The position numbers and the translations under genes were made by a program. Positions 57,829 to 64,000 of a DNA stretch of 64,000 nt are shown piece after piece. Origin of the DNA: Cristatella mucedo (Eukaryota; Bryozoa; Phylactolaemata; Cristatellidae); NCBI GenBank assembly GCA_009760855.2, contig WPIO01000005.1, positions 12,066,001 through 12,130,000 on the forward strand. Direction: 5' to 3'. Within the stretch, counting starts at the first letter, position 1; each line of letters begins with the position of its first letter. The notes under the pieces were generated by a model. That model was not told the origin of the DNA. It made no database searches and saw only the letters and a list, made by a program, of their open reading frames with translations.

Positions 57829-57985
57829 TCGAAACCGCCAGTATCGACCAACCCCGAAAGTGCTTGACGCGCGCCACGGAGTTGCTTTGAGGTGGCCCTC
57901 CTGTGGCACCAGCGCATGCTCCAATAACTTGGACAAAAACACGAGAAGCCGACTAAACTACCCGACTACGTCGTGGTACGTTTCT
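57829..57985 (+). repeat. Dispersed repeat of unknown family, copy 2
   Basis: GCCAGTATCGACCAACCCCG through GAGTTGCTTTGAGGTGGCCC to AGCCGACTAAACTACCCGAC. Same order of blocks as copy 1, 1.1 kb upstream. Confidence 0.7.
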
Positions 57986-59282
57986 GACTCTGTGATCGCC
58001 GTACTAAAGCGCCACTAATTAGAGAGCAAACTCACTAATTGTAGTGCTACGTTGAGGGTTTCCAATGAGAATGAGTTCGGTTGTATCCCTGTTTATCTTT
58101 AGGAAATTAGCCGAAATCCAGGACTAGCAGCTACAAGGTAGGCAATTAAAGTTATCAGTCGCCGAAGCAGATGCCAGCGCTTTGAATGAAAAGTACAGAT
58201 AGGTGTTGGTATAGATGTGATAGCAATGGCTGCAGTTACTTTCCTTTTAGAGGCTCCTTATAGATAAAGACCAACAAAGGGCCGAGAGTAGGCCTTTGTG
58301 GACATTCACAGATAACTGGTCTGATGGGTGAGACTTGAACATCGAACGGCACGGATAGGTCACGATGGGGCAACTACTGTTCAAACCTTGCCAGGGCCCC
58401 ATCAGTCAGGCCGACAGCTGCTCTCGATCGTGAGATTGCATTTCGTTAAGTTTTCCAATGACACGCAACCGAAGCAATATGAAAATTAAATTTGATAAGA
58501 AAGGTTATATGAACATCAAGGATTAACATCCCCCCCGCCTCTGCTGTTGATGCATCGAAGAAGGGTTCTACGAAGCATCCACAACTGTTGATCTAGTAGT
58601 TATTAATGATTTTGATTTCAATTGATTTTTCTTTAGGTACAAAGTCTATTTTCCTAATCCCTAATGCGTAATTAAATATAACTTGCTGGTGTTCTTAAAA
58701 CAAATTTTGTTTGTAGATAGAACATTGACAGTGCGAATGTCTCTGTCTTTGCTATTGTGGACCTTAGAATCAAACATATAGCTCGCGGTTTATCATGGCC
58801 AGGATTGGTGATGATTAGGCTGACATAACAGTATAGATTAGTATCCGTACAAGTGCAACCGTACAAATGCCTTAAACGAACATTTTTCTTATGTTACTGC
58901 AGCGTAAGAAAATATTAAGTAGCTGTATTTGATTTAAAAAGCATGTACAGTTTGCTAGGACCAATCAAATTCATTTTTCAATGTGTGGGCAATTTATTAA
59001 GACGAGAGTAAAAAATTACTACGTGAAAGTGTCGCTTAAGATTTGCAAGGCTCAAAAGCGTTGCTTCAGCATGCATCCCCTTCCGGGATCAAGACAAGTC
59101 CTAGGCACCTAATTTCACAAAAGAACACGGCAAGAGAACCTTTGAAGTTTAGATGAACAGTACTGCGTGTTACATGGAATTTTTTGAAAAAATTAGGGAG
59201 TATTTGAAATATTTTTTAAATTGATATACTTCTGGGACGTTTACAGACTGGTACAGGGTAGAAAAGAGAGCCTTGAAGTATG
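57986..59282. other. No supported feature
   Basis: AT-rich towards the end; only short frames. Confidence 0.4.
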
Positions 59283-59810
59283 CTATCTTAAGAACTTGGC
59301 GAAAGCCAACTGACCACTCGGGCAACTGCAACTTCTGAATGCGAACCCTTCCAAAGTCAAACTATTATGTTCTCGCCTACCATCGTGTATGCACACATTC
59401 CTTGATTCATCAAAAAAATATCCCACTGCCCACAGTTCCCCATCCTCCACTTCCGGAGAGCTATCGGCTATCTCAGTAGAGAGAAATAAGTCAGACAGTG
59501 AGGAGATATTGCTGATCCAGATTCCGATTTCACACATGCGGCTAAGGAGAGATAAACACACTTAACCAACCATGAAGACCGCAACGATCCGATTAAAATA
59601 CCTTAGTCTTACCCAGTCCAGTGCTAAGGTTCTGACATCTAGGCACCATGAGTTGAGCTTGTTGGATAAAAGTCTAAAATTAACAGATTGGAATCGCCGG
59701 CACCAATTCTTTCGAATTTCTTCAGTTGAACAGATGAGCTGTGCTTCTGCAACGACGTGTTCTGTCAATTTGAGGCCATAATAATCAGTTTTAACCCAAA
59801 AGAACGACAC
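59283..59810 (-). CDS. Candidate exon pair, unidentified gene
   Basis: The minus strand is open from 59,810 to a donor-like GTAAGACT near 59,606, encoding AEAQLICSTEEIRKNWCRRF and LSNKLNSWCLDVRTLALDW. A textbook acceptor, GTTTATCTCTCCTTAG, lies about 70 nt on, followed by an 85-codon open stretch to a stop at 59,283. The STEEIRKNW segment recalls the end of PH-type domains, but weakly. The phases as I read them do not match (one base off), so either the exons are not joined or one boundary is wrong. Confidence 0.35.
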
Positions 59811-59944
59811 CTAATCACAGATATTTCATTCAGGAGCCACAAAGCCGTGGCACTTCCTTGCGGGAGCAAATAAAGGTTTCCCCTGTGGCTTGCTCTGTTA
59901 ACCTCAAAGAGTATTACATTAATGACAAGATGTTGCTGAGCTCC

Positions 59945-61865
59945 TTATAATAATAATATTAATATTAATAATAATAATAATAGTAATGCACTTGATAAAG
60001 CGTCCTCCGAGAACTCAATTTCTTTCTAGGCACTTTACGTTTGCTGCAAAGGGAAACGCGATTGAGTGGTGAGTAATATCATGGTTAATAAACAACATGA
60101 ATAACATGGTTAGGGGTGACATGCACAGGGTCAGCATGCAAATGTGGTTAGTGGCAGCATGCACAGTGTCAGCACGCATAAGCACGTGAAAGACGAACCG
60201 CAGGGACGTCAATAAGTAAATGACGAATCGCAGGGACCCACTAAATGCTTTCCTAAATAGGCGTGTCTTTAGGTTCTTTTTAAACGTGGTCAAGTCAAGG
60301 GATGTTCTGACGAAAGTCGGGAGTGAGCGCCAGGCTTTGTGAGCATGCGAACTAAATGCACGGTTTTACAAAGGATTTGAGGTTTGTACGAGGCATTGGT
60401 AAACTGTTGGATTCCGAAAAGCCGGTGGTGCGTTTAGATAAGGATACCACGTCTAAGTTGGTCCATGCAATCGTGGCATCCCGTCTCGACTTCTGCAACT
60501 CACTGCTTACTGGCCTACCAGCATGAGCGATCAGGCGATTGCAGCCGGTGCAAAACTCTGCAGCTAGGCTTGTCTGTCGTGAGCATCGCAGTTGCCACAT
60601 CACACCACTTCTCGCCGACCTGCACTGGCTCCCAGTCAAGCAACGGATTGACTTCAAGGTTTTGTCGCTCACTTTTAGGTCACTTCATTCTTTGGCTTTA
60701 GCCTATCTCTCAGATCTACTTCCTAACCAGGCCAGGCATCGTACAAACCGCTTTTCGGAATCCAACAGTTACCAATACCTCGTACAAACCTCAAATCATT
60801 TGGAGACCGTGCATTTAGTTCGCATGCTCCCAAAGCCTGGAACTCACTCCCGACTTGCGTCAGAACATCCCCTGACTTGACCAAATGTAAAAAGAACTTA
60901 AAAACACACCAATTTAGGACAGCATTGAGTGGGTCCCTGTGATTCGTCCTTCATGTGCTTATTCGTGCTGACACTGTGCATGCTGCCACTAACCAAGTTT
61001 GCATGCTAACCCTGTGCGTGTTACCCTTAACCATGTTATTCATGTTGTCTGTTTATCAAGCATGATATTACTCACCCTTCAATTGCATTTCCCTTTGCAG
61101 AAAATGTAAAGCGCCTAGAAAGAGATTGAGTTCTCTGATGGCGCTTTATCAAGTGCATTATTGTTATTGTTATTATTATTATTATTACGATGCTTGACCT
61201 GGTGGGGGAGTAGATGTGAGAGATAGGCTGGAGCCAAAGAATGAAGTGACCTAAAAAAGAGCAACAAAACCTTGAAGTCGATCCGTTTCTTGACTGGTAG
61301 CCAGTGCAGTTCGGCGAGAAGTGGTGTGATGTGGCAACTTCGATGCTCCCGACAGACAAGCCAACCTGCAGAGTTTTGCACCAGCTGTAAGCACCTGATT
61401 GCACATGCCGGTAGACCAGCAAGCAGTGATAACAGAAGTCAGGACGGGATGTCACAAATGCATGGACCAACTTAATCGTGGTATCCTTATCTGAACAAGC
61501 CCAAATTTTAGCAACGTTCTGTAGCTGAAAGTAGGCAGACTTGACTGTGGAGCTGATGTGGTGGTCTAACGAGAGGTCGCTTTGGAACATGACGCCTAGT
61601 TTTCGAGCTGATTCAACAGGAGATATGCTGGCAGAGCCAATTTTGAGCGTCAGGTTTTCCAATTTCTGAATCACACTGGGTTTGCACATAACTAGTAAGT
61701 TAGTTTTACCATCGTTTTGCTTTAGAAATTTGCTGCTATTCATGTGCGGATGTCATCAATACATGCAGCAAGTGAGTTGAGAGCATTCGAGGTGCTCGAA
61801 AGCTGGGAGGGATCAAAGCACAGGTACAACTGAGTGTCATCCGCATAGAAGTGAATTGACTTATG
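59945..61865 (-). mobile_element. LINE-B copy split by a second LINE-B
   Basis: An inverted copy: tail and (TTA)n at 59,945, 3' UTR and FVRT...FSSYAPKA region up to 60,430. It resumes at 61,187 with ATGCTTGACCTGGTGGGGGA and reads in minus through [26 protein letters not shown] and KLENLTLKIGSASISPVESA to the ADDTQLYLCFDPS block at about 61,830. A 223-codon frame (61,743-61,072) runs from here across the junction. Confidence 0.93.
60431..61186 (+). mobile_element. LINE-B copy nested in LINE-B
   Basis: Starts at LDKDTTSKLVHA (TTTAGATAAGGATACCACGT), reads CNSLL-GLP, then [20 protein letters not shown] and [20 protein letters not shown], the complete 3' UTR, the tail and (TTA)n ending at about 61,186. 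It is opposite in orientation to the host copy; only 2-3 bases (CG) are shared at the junctions. Confidence 0.93.
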
Positions 61866-61869
61866 GCGA

Positions 61870-63174
61870 CTAAAGCTCGGAGATCAGTGTGAACTTCAAG
61901 ATAGTGTCATTCTTGGGGGTCTTCAAAGCGGTATCAGGAAGTTACTTTTCTATACCTATGGGTACTATCCGAACACTAAGACGCACTATCTCAAAAGGAC
62001 TAGCCACAGCGTTGTCTGAAGGTAGAACAACATACAGTGGCAGCCACAGGTAAGCTACAGGAAGGTGCTGATACAACCACTGCACAGCAGGTTAGACCTC
62101 ATCAAGCAATTTTTCATGGCTATAGACATTGAATTAGCATGTTTCAAGTACCTTCAAGACGTCTTTCTAAATATCGGTGGCAAAGGTCTAGGCTAGTTTT
62201 TCCGTTGGAGCCTAGGCACAGAAGATTGTACAGTGTGACGAGAAGAATTCGCCAAGAAGCTTGTCAGAACCGGGATAGCGGCTTGGAACAGTTTCAATAC
62301 GATCCTTCACGGCTATCTGGGCGATCACAAAACTGAATGCTATGAGCAGCTGATTCATACTCACACAAAAATCCATGCAAAAATGGGAAGAAGGATGCTC
62401 ATTTTGAAAAATTCAAGTAGAGCATCGGAGCCTACACAGAGAAGTGATGCCAGCACTTTCACAAGTAGATACAGTAATGGACTTTGAAAGTGTTACGAAA
62501 GACAGTATAATGAAACGTGATAGGATATACGTTTGGGGGCTTCTTCGAGAAAGCTTCTCTTGACATAGAGCCGCAAATCCAGTACCTTGACTTCTTTCTG
62601 AATCCTTTGAGTGGTCATTTTTGTATAACTTCATCTTAAATACATTTTAACTTTGATTCATTCGTTGTTCTTTCTGACTTTATGTGAACCAAAAGACGCG
62701 AATCTGGCAGTTTTTTCATTGGAAATGTTTTTATCGCAATTTAACCATTGTCCTTATAGAAGTGAATTGTGCAGGGAATAATGGCCATTTTTACCCTTCT
62801 GAGGCAAAAACAATTAGGAAATATCACTAACTACCGCAGATCAAAATTTATTTGCGTTGTGTTATTAAATGAAAGCTCCCAGCTCAGGACATCTCTTTTA
62901 AACCTGGCTCAACACGGAAATGCCAACAGTGCATATACACATAGTGTTACAGTTCAACAAACTTATTTCAATTCAAGGGCCACAGATGAGAAATAGCAGC
63001 ATCTAATAGCCCTGACATATCGCTTAAAACCTATTCAGTCACGAATGCCCACTTCAAAATACGGAAGTCAATGGTGACTGCAGATCAGAAGAAAATATTG
63101 TAGCTTCGCTATCCTTTATAGCTCAAATATTGTTGATTTCTCTCTCACGTTGGCGATATTAAAATACACAAAAG
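61870..63174. other. No supported feature
   Basis: Small frames on both strands (up to 75 codons) have no domain or splice context. Confidence 0.4.
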
Positions 63175-63290
63175 ATAGTTCATTTGTATAGCACCCTAAA
63201 AGAACTTAATCTATATCCAAACGCTTTACATATGTGAAAGCGTTCGACCTTGTTCATTAAAGTGAGCCCCGGGGCCAAACCAGGATATTT
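63175..63290 (-). mobile_element. SINE1 copy, internally deleted
   Basis: The minus strand has a CCTGGTTTGGCCCCGGGGCT head and AAAGCGTTTGGATATAGATT tail; the B-box block is mostly lost. Confidence 0.75.
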
Positions 63291-63824
63291 TGTTACTTTT
63301 TCGTGGAGTTCGAAACGGGATGCCGGCCGCTTGCCTCCGTAATCAAAAACGCAAAGGGCGGTTTAGTAAATCCTCGAGTTGGGCCAAATTTTGGAAGCGC
63401 TTGCTATTTATAATACTCGTCGCTGAAATCGTCAATTGAAATGTAGTTTTTCGTGTCACTACCAAATTAAAAGCAGACAGACATCGCTGCTTCTGTCTGA
63501 CAGGTGAGAACAGAAGATTAGTATTACCCAAATGCTGCATGGCTACGGCGGTCGGGTATATTTCTAATGATACATAAACGGGGTACTGATGGCAGATGGT
63601 CGCGCTTAAATTGGCCGGAGCCAAGAAGCAGGTAGCGAGGTCGCCAAGGTGACCCGTACGCAGGATGCGGATCTGACTGACGCCTGGTCAGTATGCCGCG
63701 CATGACCGGAAATTGAGAGGCGGACAAGCTTGCCGAGACTGCAGGTGCAACAGTCTTCTACTCGGCGGCTTGGAACTGGGTTCCTACTCCGCATTTGTTT
63801 AAGGCGAGGTGAGGCGCTGCTTAC
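63291..63824. other. Intron or flank 3' of the candidate start exon
   Basis: Overlapping minus frames (93 and 67 codons) have no recognised domain. No clear acceptor for a second exon was identified. Confidence 0.35.
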
Positions 63825-63923
63825 CGTTTCTCGCGGCTGGGTTTTTATGTGCTTTTCAGCGTATGGCTGTCGGTCTGTGTAAGCGCGTGCAGCAAGGTAA
63901 TGTGGAAACAGCTCGTCACCCAT
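63825..63923 (-). CDS. Candidate start exon of an unidentified gene
   Basis: The minus strand has ATG in good context (GTCATGG), 33 open codons (MGDELFPHYLAARAYTDRQ...) and a strong donor, ACG|GTAAGC, in phase 0. The residues have ordinary protein composition. No family was recognised and no second exon was found before other features begin, so the gene is only partly seen. Confidence 0.45.
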
Positions 63924-64000
63924 GACTCAGTTACTCCGCCTGGGTGCTCAGGTGCACCGTGTATATGCAAACTTGGCGATCACTATTAGATTCCACGATA

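Overview
The window is animal nuclear DNA. Small coding exons sit between GT/AG splice sites and are scattered through introns and intergenic DNA full of decayed transposable elements. The one gene I can name with confidence is a PPP1R11 (protein phosphatase 1 inhibitor-3) orthologue. The density of CR1/L2-like LINE fragments, their tRNA-headed SINE partners, Tc1 and hAT relics and moderate GC suggests a repeat-rich invertebrate, perhaps a flatworm. That placement is inference; no clade-specific marker was seen.

Genes. Nearly all supported genes read on the minus strand. (1) An unidentified gene of at least nine exons runs 20,588->8,263, with a start exon beside a GC-rich island. (2) A GC3-rich small gene lies at 26,653->24,912. 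(3) A protein kinase-like gene at 37,644->about 34,960 has five exons whose phases all agree, but its HRD is HRM and its DFG is DYY, so it should be a pseudokinase. (4) A possible two-exon small gene lies at 41,428->39,610. (5) PPP1R11 runs 51,969->42,112 in three exons, with a 9-kb second intron packed with transposons. Candidate exons of further genes lie at 59.3-59.8 kb (minus), 63.8-63.9 kb (minus, a start exon) and 1.5 and 3.2 kb (plus).

Repeats. LINE-A is one almost full-length copy (about 31.4-34.95 kb, endonuclease plus reverse transcriptase, one frameshift and one nonsense codon) and one 3' stub (8.9-9.4 kb). LINE-B is present as more than twenty mostly 5'-truncated fragments. It ends in a stem-like tail (GTAAAGCGCCTAGA..., then GGGCGCT) followed by (TTA)n. 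SINE1 (seven copies) has a tRNA-like head and a tail closely resembling that of LINE-B. SINE2 (six or more copies) has a different body and tail. A 1.5-kb Tc1 element with terminal inverted repeats and a degraded BED-type hAT transposase are also present. Several elements are nested: LINE-B in LINE-B at 60.4 kb, SINE1 in LINE-B at 30.7 kb, SINE2 in LINE-B at 55.5 kb.

Layout. 1-8 kb: repeats and two plus-strand candidate exons. 8-20.6 kb: gene 1 with repeat-filled introns. 20.6-27.1 kb: GC-rich island and gene 2. 27-35 kb: repeats and LINE-A. 35-37.7 kb: pseudokinase gene. 38.7-41.4 kb: small gene. 42-52 kb: PPP1R11. 52.7-54 kb: hAT relic. 54.9-57.3 kb: LINE/SINE/microsatellite cluster. 57.3-64 kb: sparse candidate exons and nested LINEs. 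The genes do not form an obvious pathway; they look like ordinary head-to-tail eukaryotic neighbours.
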